From Heterotrichella gracilis (Eukaryota > Sar > Xanthophyceae > Tribonematales > Xanthonemataceae): a stretch of 64,000 nt of DNA. The stretch is taken from NCBI GenBank assembly GCA_032358255.1, contig JAULBX010003555.1, positions 1-64,000 on the forward strand, given 5' to 3'. Within the stretch, counting starts at the first letter, position 1. Every line of letters begins with the position of its first letter. Both the position numbers and the translations under genes were made by a program. Of the stretch, positions 1 through 10,800 are shown piece by piece. The notes under the pieces are model-generated. The model ran no database searches and was not told the DNA's origin. It worked only from the letters and a program-made list of their open reading frames with translations.

Positions 1-61
1 AGAGTGGGACTCTACAGTGGAGGAGCACATGGCATACCCCTCCACTGTAGAGTCCCACTCT
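1..61. repeat. 23-bp perfect inverted repeat (hairpin) at the window edge
   Basis: Bases 1-23 are exactly the reverse complement of bases 39-61, with a 15-base loop between them. The left arm starts at the first base of the window, so the repeat may extend further left. It could be a folded-back terminal repeat of a small DNA transposon or a stem-loop. No transposase is visible nearby. Confidence 0.75.
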
Positions 62-710
62 ACACAACAAGCATGTGACACCCTTGGTAGCAGTCTTCGG
101 ACTCGTGCATGGTGCGCATAACGTTTGGCACCATGTGCATATCCGTGTACATTTGCTGCCGGGGGTTAGGTACAGGGCCAGGTCACAGTTAGTGGTTGCT
201 GGTTTCAAACCTTTTTTGTACTCGACCTCGGGTTTGAAATAAATCATTTTCTTGGCTTGGAAGTTTTTCTAAATTGCACTTTTAGTGCATGCATTATGCA
301 TTCCAGCGTTTATAACCAGATTAGCAGTCGCCACGACTTGGCATGCCGTATATTGGTAAGTATGCCAAGTTTATCGAGGATTATGTGCATCTGTAAACCC
401 TATCACAAGCAGCGCAAGCTGCAATTTGGGTTGTCACGGGCCTTGCATGTCCTGGGTGGGCTCTCACGTACAGTCCATTGCAAAGTGCAAGCATTAACCT
501 TGCCATGAACCTTGACCAATGTCCTCCTCGACTTGTTTTATTGTCGTTAGAATATCGCCCATGTTGTTGTGGATAGCATGTAACCAAGGCTTTCGTGTCA
601 CACTGGGAGTCATGGCAGTGTAATCAGTGATCAACCTTGCTGCCCGCAGGCCAGTTCGACAAGCATGCGTGAGGGGGCACCCACTTGATGCCCCTGCCCA
701 TGCGCGCTGC
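62..710. other. No gene seen; upstream region of the CMC4-like gene
   Basis: I see no supported coding exon here. The stretch holds AT-rich pieces and GCATGC-type palindromes. It probably includes the promoter and 5' leader of the small gene beginning at 711. Confidence 0.4.
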
Positions 711-929
711 ATGGGTCCGCCAGAGGACATGCCACACCTGCAGGGCCATGCAGAGAAGGCCTGCAAGCGCTTTGCCTGCATGGTGCAGACATGCCTCCAG
801 AAGCATGACTACCAGCTGGAAGACTGCAGCCATGCGATAGACAACCTGAAGCGCTGCTGCGAAAAGTTCGGCGATGTTTCCCTGCACTGCGCATTCCAAC
901 CAGCTGTGCAGCAGCAGGAACAGCAGTAG
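711..929 (+). CDS. CMC4: CMC4-like twin CX9C protein
   Basis: A 72-residue single-exon protein. Its cysteines follow the coiled-coil-helix-coiled-coil-helix pattern: C18-x9-C28 and C39-x9-C49, with extra cysteines at 23, 50 and 60. This is the same arrangement as human CMC4 (p8/MTCP1 locus), including the paired CC and the downstream C. Members of the family are small proteins of the mitochondrial intermembrane space, imported and oxidised by the Mia40 route. The ATG at 711 gives a family-like length (human CMC4 is 68 residues). A second in-frame ATG lies at 729, and no other in-frame ATG lies upstream to about 627. The C-terminus is a short Gln-rich tail. An upstream noncoding exon is possible. 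The family call is firm; the exact role is inferred. Confidence 0.8.
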   Translation: MGPPEDMPHLQGHAEKACKRFACMVQTCLQKHDYQLEDCSHAIDNLKRCCEKFGDVSLHCAFQPAVQQQEQQ

Positions 930-3126
930 CAAGTAAGTCCCCCGGGGCGACAACATCATGTGGTCCACACAGCAACTAGAGACCCCGTTCAATGTGGACG
1001 GTTACAGTGAACCTTTGCATTGCAACGCACTCAGCGCTATTAATCAGCAGCATGGCTGTGCTGGGCCATTAGCCTATTGCCTTGGGGGTATCGTACAGCA
1101 ATTGCGTTTTCAGTACTCTTAGTGACATCCGAATGCATATTCATGCATAGGTCGCTACCGTGGCTAGGACATGCTTTGCACAGGGTGACCTCCTACATTC
1201 TTAGATAACGTATATGCCACCACGTCATGACATGGCATTCTGGGCAGTGTTTCCACAGCCTGCTGTGTTTGGAACCCAACAGTGCCACAAATGAATTCTG
1301 TGCAGCCTAGGATTTCACTGAGATGGTGTGCCAACAGGCGCAGGTGTTTGCCAAGCTTTTTTTATGTATAAAGTTGCAGCCATTGATTGCAGAATTATAA
1401 TGGCTCCAGCAGCTGCAGGGGCTGATCCTGCCTTATTTGATGCTACATGCACGCACTCTACAATTAAATGAGCTGCCATTGCTAGAACCTTTTCAACTTC
1501 AGGCGGCATACATTCTTTTTTCACGCGCCGTGACAGCGCCAGAATCAATCGTAGCTGTACGACAGACTAGCTGAGCCAGCTCCGTGCAAGTCGCAGTGTT
1601 CAACAGTTGGACGTCCTGCACTGTTAGGGTCAGGGTCCCTTAGGGTTCTAAAGGGGCCTGGCAATGGTTGGTCACCACTGAGCGCCGGCACTGCCACGGT
1701 GGACTCCCTTGGCTCCCAGTTTGAAACTGTAAAATGCATACCCTGCTGCATTGCCAACGGATAGTTTGGGCCATTGGACCCTTTGATTGTTACCGTAATT
1801 AGCAATAGTCACATGTCATGCGGAGCATTCATGGCAAGCCACAGATGTTTTAACTCCAGGACCTTTGATGTTATAAGTTGCTAATTAGCAGCCTGTTGAA
1901 GCACTAGGCTCCCTTGGAGTGCATGCCGGCCGCACATCATCATGCATGGTTTCCTTGTGCATGCTTGCCATTTGCGGTGTGCACAGCAGAACAGGGCCAG
2001 CGGATGCGGTGCCAAGTGTTGCTGCACCATGCTTGTATGGGTGCTGGACATGCTCGTGACTAATCACTAATGCTCCCGGAGGCTCTTCAATACAGTGACT
2101 GTCACTGCCGCAGCAGCCTGCAATGTGACAGTCACTCGCACGGCGTGACATCCCCTCCGCAGCATGCATACACCGCAAATCATCCTGATGTGACACAATG
2201 CATCTGATTTGATTCACTGAAGCAAGCAGGCGGAGAATCCCATCACCGCAGTCAATTTAATCGGCTTGCAAGCATGACTCATGAGCTCAAAGCTTCCAAA
2301 GCATTTATTACTCACTGACTGTTCAAATCCAAACTGCCACAGTGAAGACATTCATAAATGCAGAACTCTGCATGTTTTTGGTTGCTGTGCACAGTGGCAT
2401 TGTATTTGTCAAAAGTGTTCTGGTAGATTTGCGAAGAATCTCAGGATCCTGATTGTCAGCTGCAGCGTGTATTCCAACCAAGGTGGTCACCCAGCATAAA
2501 AGGCAATTGTTTGAAAGCATTGCAAACAGAACATCAAATGATGCGGCTATAATTCGTCGCACACTCTTATGGAAAACGCAATTGAAGACATGTCTGAAAG
2601 GACGAATTGCTGCCGATTGAAAAACATCATGAGCACATCAAGTGCTGAGAGAAGTGTCGCTCATTGGTGGGTGCTCTACACTGTAGGAAAAGACAACCTG
2701 ACCAGTACAAAAACTGCAACAAACTGGGGTCGTTCCTCACGCAGTAGACAGACTGCTAGCACTCTTTGGCTCCATGAACATCGCACTTGCACCACCAAAA
2801 CCGAAAAAATATAGAAACAATCACATACCAACAGCAAAACGCGGTAGTGTGTGTGAGGCAAACACATGTGTGCATCAAACAATGACCTGGCAAACCCGCT
2901 GCCAGGAATGCTATGGAGCTGACCTCTGAAAACCTGGCTCCTCCTGCAGGTTGGACATCTGTGCCTTTGCCTTGCACTCCTAAGAGGAATTTGACACGTC
3001 TGCCCATTCCAATGTTCTACCAACTACATCTCACACCCCTCCCCGTCACTTTGCATAAGCACGACTTGAAACTGCTGCTGTTGCTCAGATGCATTACTAC
3101 CCAATTCCGCTGCAGCTGCATTAAGC
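930..3126. other. No resolvable gene
   Basis: This 2.2-kb stretch holds only short open frames without a recognisable family. One minus-strand frame at 1315-1548 has a helical, charged segment, but I could not tie it to neighbouring exons. The right part should contain the 3' UTR of the carotene hydroxylase, whose minus-strand stop is at 3127. Confidence 0.4.
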
Positions 3127-4907
3127 TCACTCCACCTTGACGGCAGCTGCCTTTGACTCAGCCTCAGCCACCATCCTATCCAGATCCTCCTTGGCACCCA
3201 CCGCCTCCAGCTCCAGTGGCCCCAGGAACAGACCCCATGGCACGCCTTTGTACTTCTCAGAGTGGTGCAGCTTGTGAGCAATAGCACAGCGGCGCAGGTA
3301 TGGGACATCTGCAGCAAGTAAACGCATGGTGTTTAAGCACATAGAAAGGACATTTCACCAATTACTGCCTTGCCGCGACAAGGCGACATGTTCATGCACG
3401 ATGACGCAAAGCATACAAGAAAGCAAAGCTGGGCGCACTGTGTTTGCATCAGTATCCACACACAGCAGGACAAGCAACGCACAGGGAGCACAGCTGTTAT
3501 TCCAATCCCCCTCGACAGGCGGCAGCAAAACCACAAGGTGTTGGTGGGAATTAATGGATCCAAAATGGGCTGTAATGTGATATGCTAAGCCTTTCTGTTG
3601 ATCTGCAGCCCTTACCTGCAATGGGTCCCACAGGGAAGCGCTTGTGGACCAGGCCGTCGTGCACAAACAGGTACATGATCCCAAACAGGGTGATGCCCAG
3701 CCCCGCTCCGAAGCAGATGCCGCCAAGGATGTTGGGCGTCAGGAACCCGAAGAGGCACAGCCCCATGGCGGGGACGGCGTTCATGATGGCAAACACGTCA
3801 TTCTTCTCGAAGGGGCCGATGCGCGTTTCATGGTGGGACTTGTGCAGGGCCCACCCAGGCTCGAAATCGTGCCACAGCGCCTTGTGTGCCCACTTTGCGT
3901 ACATCTCCATCCCAACCTGTGAACGGCAAATTGGGCGTCAAAAACGGTACTTAAACAGGTGGGTAGGGTAGAGGGTGACCTGCACTGTATCCACCAGATC
4001 ATGTACAACCATGCTTTTGAACAACGCTGGATTCCTGTTCTATGGAAATAATCGACTGCCAGGAATGGGAATGCCCACATGGACATGGGCGCATAATAAA
4101 TCTTCTATTCACTATTCCGCCCAACGAGTGCAGGATACAATACAACGGCATTGTTGGCCAGTGTGACATGTTGGCATGTCAGAATGGTCCCACTGGCGGC
4201 AGGGTTAAGTCTAAGGAGCAGGGGCACACCAACCCCACATGCAATGAAGGTGAGGCAGTTCGGCACAACGGCATAAGCAAAACAGCCAAGCCATGGCAGA
4301 GTGTAAAATTCTCCAGCCAGGAGTGGAAATGTTTTCCAGGCGTGGACACAAGGCAGGGAGCACGTTGACAAGCACGGGGCATGCAAAATTTGCAGTAGCA
4401 CTGAATGAACAAGAGTTAACAGTACGAAGTGGGAACACAAGGGCAACAAAGCCTCCAGGCATCGCATGGTAGCTGGTACAAAAAACTCACCACGCCACCA
4501 AACACCAGCAGCAGAGTGCACAGAAAGTCAGCTGTTGGGAAGTCTCCTCGAACGTTCATGTGCCATTGCAACCGGTACCACACAGCCACCACTGCCACTG
4601 AAGTCACCCCGATGGACGCTGCCAAAGCTGACCACTGGTAGGTTTTGCGCTCACTGGCCCTGTCACGAGCCCGCTGTTTGATGGCTTCTACCCGTGACCT
4701 GGCAGCGTCCAGCACGGCAGACTCGGGCTCCGACTCAGCAGCCACCGCAGCAATCTTCAAGGTGGCGATCCGGTGGACGCGATGCACGCGTGGTGTGCAC
4801 AAGCTTGGCAGCAAGGCAGTGCCTGGGCGAGTTACTAAGCTGGAGCCGATCGCGAGGGTCCTGAGGCGCACAGTGGCCCCAGGCCGGCAAGAGGAGCTCA
4901 GCTGCAT
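3127..4907 (-). CDS. CHYB: Beta-carotene 3-hydroxylase, plastid (CrtR-B/BCH, non-heme di-iron)
   Basis: Three exons on the minus strand: 4491-4907, 3616-3916 and 3127-3308, with donors GTGAGT and GTAAGG. They give 299 residues. The enzyme hydroxylates the beta rings of beta-carotene to make beta-cryptoxanthin and zeaxanthin in the plastid. The first ~60 residues are Ser/Arg/Ala-rich and look like a transit peptide. Two hydrophobic segments follow. The fatty acid hydroxylase-type histidine motifs are all visible: HKALWH (150-155), HKSHH (164-168), HDGLVH in the stretch FVHDGLVHKRF, and HKLHH near residue 255. The blocks NDVFAIMNAVPA and CFGAGLGITLFG match plant and algal BCH closely. The ATG at 4907 begins the transit-like segment; upstream codons in frame have no better start. 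The gene is head to head with the ELIP-type gene at 5278. Confidence 0.93.
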
Positions 4908-5277
4908 TGTGAGCCTTGTGGCGACGCAGGAATGCGGAGGCTGCCTCACCAGCAACTCAGGCACTTCGGGCTGTTCAGAGCCACTCCTACATGGGTGGTG
5001 GCATGCCGGAGGCCGCCTTGACGAGCCGAACAACCTGGCGCCACAGGGGCTGCGGACGTCAATCAGACAGCCTGCAGCGGATCTGGGCGTTTATCACAAC
5101 TGTGGGAGGATGTGCCAGGCCAGGTGCGTTGTAACGTGCCAGTGGCTCGCAGCTGTTGCAAAAGTGGTGGTGGGGACTTGGAACAGACCTGCAGCTTGTG
5201 ATTGGGCGCAGGCGTTCAAACTGCTCGCGATTGGCTGCAGACGGGGGGCTGAATTTCCTTTTTAATGGGGAGATTTG
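4908..5277. promoter_or_regulatory. Shared 370-bp divergent promoter region (BCH / ELIP)
   Basis: The region lies between the minus-strand ATG of the carotene hydroxylase (4907) and the plus-strand ATG of the ELIP-type gene (5278). Both 5' leaders and core promoters must fit here, unless further upstream exons exist. I see no clear TATA box. Co-regulation is inferred from position and from the shared photoprotective role. Confidence 0.5.
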
Positions 5278-6901
5278 ATGCTTACATTTGTGGGGCATTG
5301 TTCGGTGTCCAAAAACATAATGAGCCACAATTTGAAATGGCCCCCTTCCATATCGAGCAGGAATGCTGGGCAATTGTTGACCCCTCAGGAAAGCTGTAAA
5401 GCGCACGCTGCGGCGCAGAAAGTGCAGGGTGCTTTCGCTGCTCAGCCGTACGCTCTGCCTGCCACCGCTTCAGCAATACGTGGTACAGTGTCAGCCAAAG
5501 CAAAGCGGGTCCCTGTTCGAGCACTGCAGCAGCCACAAGCACTTGGTGATTAAGGACCTGTCTAGACACAGGCAACCCCACTCCCCCACTTGTGGCGTGA
5601 TAGAAAGCTAAGGAGCTAGTCGTTGGGTCTGCTTTGACATACAGCTATGGCGTCACTCACCTCTCACACACAGGTGGGTGCAGTTCCCTGTTGGGTTGTC
5701 CTCCGTATCAGCTTGTTGACGTACACAGCCCGTGTGTACTGTAGCACTATGCAGTGAATTGCTAGCTAACTACCCACTTCACCTTGCTGGTGGGTTTTTG
5801 GTTGCAACATATTGGAGGCATGCATGTATTGTCCAAATCCGCTACCTCGTTGCTAACGCATGCTGGGAAGGTAGCCAACTTCCAACAACTGTTGCATAGT
5901 CAGTGCAGGACACCCATCTAGACACACCAATTCAGACACACCAGCTGACATTGGGCCCACACGCAGCCCTTCTACTGGGCTCATGCAGTTACTGCGTATC
6001 AACCAACCCCTGTGCCTCTCCTGTCGTAGGTACTGCAGCCTAGCCTGCTGTCCAGCAGGGCCACCTTCAGCTCCCGCAGCACCCGGGCCAGGCGGGCGTT
6101 CACCCCAGTGCGCAGCGCTCTTGAAACCCCTCCCCAGACCTCAGAGGACTCGGCGGAGTCCACCAGCGGCTCTTTGTTCACAGGCCCCCCTGCTTCTTCC
6201 CTTGTGTTCACCAAGGACACAGAGGACTTTAACGCGCTGCTGGGCTTCGCGGGGTCAGCACCTGAGGTGAGCGACAACTGCATGCATCCCACATGTCATG
6301 CCTGGTCTTAGCCTGTCGGTGCCTGTTTTCACTTTGCGCAAGGGTTGGTACCTGTGATAAAGCTCTCCTTCAATCTGGAAGGGTCCCCCAGCACCTGGGT
6401 TGGTGGTCTCCATCCCTATCCCCATGCATGTCAAATGCTTGCAAATGTCATGCCTGGTCCTAGCCTGTTGGTGCCTGTTCTCAATTGACCACTCCAGATC
6501 AAAACTGTGGCTTGATCAAGTGGCAGTGTTGCTGCTCAACCACCTACCAACACGAGCACATATGTGTGGTGCAGAGGGCCAATGGCCGCGCAGCGATGAT
6601 TGGCTTTGCCTTTGTGGCTGCCACAGAGGTGACTAGCCATGTGTCGTTGCTAGAACAGGTGGCGGCACACCCGTTTGCCACCGCCTTCTTCACCGCCCTG
6701 ATCGGCGTCGCCACCGTCATGCCCAAGTTTGCCACCTTTGTGTCCCTCAAGGAGCTGATTGATGCTGCCAACTCAGAGAGCCTGCCCGGCCCCTTGAAAT
6801 TCTTTGACAAGGACTATGAGCTGTGGATTGGCAGGGTGGCCATGATTGGCTTCGCCGGATTGGCAGTGGTGGAGGGCATCAAGGGCGGCGCACTGTTCTA
6901 A
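5278..6901 (+). CDS. ELIP: ELIP/Cbr-type early light-induced chlorophyll-binding-like protein, plastid
   Basis: The best model has three exons: 5278-5545, 6058-6266 and 6575-6901 (267 residues). The last two joins are firm. The first intron could instead use the acceptor at 6028, so the N-terminus is less sure. The N-terminal part is rich in Ala, Lys, Arg and Ser, like a chloroplast transit peptide, and is followed by an acidic linker. The last exon encodes three membrane helices. Helix 1 carries E-RANGRAAMIGF and helix 3 carries LWIGRVAMIGFAGLAVVEG; both show the E-x-x-N/G-R-x-A-M-x-G pigment-binding signature of the light-harvesting superfamily. The layout fits ELIPs, which are thylakoid proteins thought to bind chlorophyll and xanthophylls under light stress. 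In Dunaliella the ELIP relative Cbr is linked to zeaxanthin. Confidence 0.87.
6294..6483 (+). repeat. Imperfect intronic direct repeat
   Basis: About 38 bases at 6294-6332 recur at 6446-6483 with three differences, inside the second intron of the ELIP-type gene. It is a small local duplication with no coding content. Confidence 0.7.
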
Positions 6902-7862
6902 GCCATTGGGATCTACTCGTTGGAATGAGTGCAGGGCTCTGCAGGGGTCCTATGCATTGGAGGCTTGGATGTTGCACTGCTGAGAACCCAGCGGCAACAG
7001 CATCAGATTTATTGGGTTGTGGGTTGAGACTGTACAGTGTTTTTCTTTTTGAAGGGGCAGAGCCCCGGTGTGGGTGTGGCACAGTGCTTTGTGCAGCCCT
7101 GAATGTGCTACATATTGAAGAACCCCATTGCAGAAACAGACTTCAAGCTGAACAGGACAGCATGGTTTGGGTTCTGAGTTTTGGTCTCGAGTTTTTATTT
7201 GGCTGTTTGCTTGCCAGGTGAAACAGATTCAATTATCAAACCAGCACAATATGTGGTGTAGCAACTCACGCAGACAACGTGCAACAGTGTGGTGTCAGGT
7301 TGAGCAAAGCGGAGTATTGAATGCCACTCCCAGCCTTGTAATTGAGAAACGCGTGTACCCTATGCCTTGCGCCAATGCATCCAGACGTCACGTCATTGCA
7401 TCCATGCTCCCTATTGCAGCAATGGCGCCAACTGGTTAATGAGCTGCCTGACTGCTGCAGCCTTGGGGTTTAAAAGACCTACACATGGCCGCCAAAGTTT
7501 GAAGTACTGATCCAACAGCCACCCAAGCTGCGTCAGCACGATGCCACTAGGCAGTACTTTTCATAGCATTTCCACCTTGTCCCCATGCATGTGTAAATTT
7601 TGCTCTGCGCTGTTTGGCGTTGGAGTTTGTCAACCACGTAAAGGCACCCGCAAAACACCTCTTTCCTGCTTCCAAACCTCCAATTGGCGTGCTTGATATC
7701 TTTTGGTGGTGTGCAGACGCTGGAAAGCCGAGTCTTGCGAGCAAAGCTTGCTGTGAGGCCAAACAGATGTTGCATGCATCTCGCATGTCTGTCAGCTTGA
7801 ATTTCAAATAGGAGAACTTCAAATATGCGCCAAACTTCTTTGTTTCACTGGTCGTGAGGAAC
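6902..7862. other. Intergenic; no gene seen
   Basis: This is the 3' flank of the ELIP-type gene and the promoter side of the CLC gene. Short frames occur on both strands, but none shows a family signature or consistent splice sites. Confidence 0.45.
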
Positions 7863-10800
7863 ATGGTGGACGGTGCAAGGGAGCCGTTGCTGCCCAAAGA
7901 CAGTGTCCTCACTGAGCCCAATGCAACGCCTAGCAGCTCCCACCTGAATGCTAGGCGCAAGGCCAGACCGGTGTCAGAGAGTTTGGACTACGAGTTAATC
8001 CAAAGCTGCGTGTCTCAGCAGCGGGTGGCCAACCTGCAGCCAGAAGCACAGAGGAAGCACATTTATGGGTGGGTGTTTAAAACTGCTCGGCCTTAGCACA
8101 TTGGGCTCCAAAGGGTGTTGTGCTGACGTGCAGAGTGACGTACTGTAGGTACACTGGCAATACTCTGGGCAAGTTCCTCATAACCTTCTTCACTGGAGTT
8201 GCCATTGGGTTCATTGCCTATGTGCTTGCTGGAGCTACAGACGTGCTCATCTACCAGAAAAACAGCATACTGCAAGCCATCTACGATGCAAACCCTGGGG
8301 GTGGATTTATTCCTGGGTTGGGGTACTACTTGGGGGTGTCGCTTGCCCTGGGCCTGATTGCTGCTTCAATGGTGCGGTCAGCCTTCTTCCTTGGTTTCTA
8401 TTGGTTGGATACAACCAGCCAGCTCATACCGCATGGCAGTTTCAACTTCAAGTCCACCTTCCCACCATTCCATTGACAAGTTGCTTTGTTGAGTGGCGTC
8501 CTTTGCCTGCAGTGAGGAGCACCTTGGGCACATTTTATGTTATTGAACCATTGGCATCCTGCTTTTAAGATCCTACTTGCATTTTTAAGCAAGCGTACAT
8601 ACTCACTGGCAAACATGGCATCCCTTGGCCCCGCCTCCGAATTCTATTGCACCCGTAAACGCAGGTGCAATTTTATGCACCAGCAGCTGCCGGAGCAGGG
8701 GTATCCCTGGTGATGGCATACCTTAATGGCAACTCCATCCCAGACCTGCTGGCCCCCAAAACGTTGGTGACCAAGGCGATCGGGACCATACTCTCCTGCT
8801 CCGCCAGCCTTGCAGTGGGGCTGGAGGGCCCAATGGTGCAGCTGGGAGCCTGTGTTGCCTCCTGCGTCACATATGGCCAGTTTGGTAAGCAAATTTCATT
8901 TCCAGGTTCTTCATCTGAGCGCAGTTGCCTTTTTTGTCACCGGACATGTCCGTGCGCCCAAGCCTAGTGGGTTAAGTGTGTTTTTGCCGCTTTTCTGCAG
9001 CGCTGTATGAAAAGCTGAAGGAGGCTGGGACATGTTGTTGGGGTAGGAAAGAGAGTGCAGACGAGGAATCTGGGCATTTGGAGGACTCTGAAGCCGTGTG
9101 TGAAACCATCGTGAGCGACACCGACATGCGGGAGTTTGTTTCGGCCGGGGTGGCAGCAGGCATTGCGGTAAGCATTGCTGCGCGTCTTGCTCAATATGGG
9201 CAACTCCCTGCGTAACCACATATGCATGGATGACGTGCCATCATCATGTGGCACACCCATTGCAGTGGCATGCAATTAATTGCTGCATGCCTGCACCCAT
9301 TTCCACTCCCCAATGTTTCTCACCCCATGTGGAACTGCATCCCTTGCTCCCAGGCCGCCTTTGGTGCCCCCATTGGTGGTGTGCTGTTCAGCATGGAGGA
9401 GGCGTGCTCCTATTGGTCCCGCAAGGTGGCATGGCGCTGCTTCCTGTGCGCAGCCACAGCGACCTTCACACTGGCGCAGCTGCATCCCAGGTATGGGACT
9501 CACGTAACCATATAGATTACCTGAGGTTGGGAAGTCATGCGCAGGCGGCATGGGGTCCCCCTGGGATAACTCATTTGCCTATTTGTGCAAATCTCTCTCA
9601 AATGTGTGTGCTATGGTGCATGCACTGCAGCCCACCAAGTCCATGCGTGCCATGCATTTGCTGCTGCTCCCATTGTTCACATGCAAGCCATGCTGCAAGT
9701 GTCGACTGGCCCACCAATCCCCAAGACAAGCAAGCACAGCAAACGCACCAGGTGTCTGCTCCTCAAGGCACGCCCTGGCGCAGGTCGCAGTCTGGCATGC
9801 TGTCCTTTGACGGCATGAAGCCCATGCACAACAAGGAGTGGCTGGTGCAGATGCCGCTCATCATCGTGGTGTCAATATCCGCGGGGCTGCTGGGCGCGCT
9901 GTTCAACCTGCTGCGCAAGTGGCTGTGGAGGGTACGTGGACAGTTTCGTTTAGTTCTTTTGCTGCATACTAAGTTGCTACGCCATAGATTGGATGTTGCC
10001 GCACAGCTTTCCTGTTATGGTTTGCACCTTTAGGTTTTTTACATGCATTGGAAGATTTGACTTAGATATAATTGATCAGAAAATGCATTCATATGGTAAT
10101 TTGAGTACATTTTTACCTCAGGTGCGCGCCTCGCGGCAGCGCCACGTGCTGCGCCTGGCAGAGGTTGCAGCGGTTGTGGTTATCACCATCGGAGTGAAGA
10201 TGACGCTGTCCCATCTGGCGGGGTCATGTGTGAAGGTGCCGGACCAGTGGCAGGACAACTTTGGGGTCAGGTGGGTGGGGGAGGGGGAGGGGATGGCCGC
10301 AAGCGGGGACGGTGCACAGGCACTACTTCAGCTGGGAGTTCACCCCATGCAACAGCCCAATTAGTGGCCGTAGATCAGCGCATGATTCAGGCACCAAACT
10401 ACATGTTTACACATCTTCATTAGATTGCACGCTGCACAACAACCAAATTGTGTAGCTGTACAGCTGTATTAGTGTACGCACTGCAAGCGCCCACATACTT
10501 ACAACCCATGCCATGAGCATCGTCATTACCTCACCCTCCCTCACACCACACCACCATACGCCAGGCTCAACTGCCCCCAAGGCCAGTACAACGACCTGGC
10601 CACCGCCTTCCTCTCCAACCCCACCGAAACCATCCGCCGCATCTTTGAGCTGAGCAACAATGAAACCACGCCCGGGGTGGCCGGCGACCTCCTGGGCCAC
10701 CCATCGAGCCACGTGTGCAGCGCCACCTCGGCCTGCCGCTTCACGCGCAAGAGCCTGCTGACCCTGTCTGCTGTGTACCTGCTGCTCATGGTGCTGGTGT

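Noticed and set aside
1315-1548. Minus-strand frame with a helical segment (VKKECMPPEVEKVLAMAAHL) resembling a histone-fold exon
   Set aside because: I could not match it to a family with certainty or link it to neighbouring exons with splice sites.
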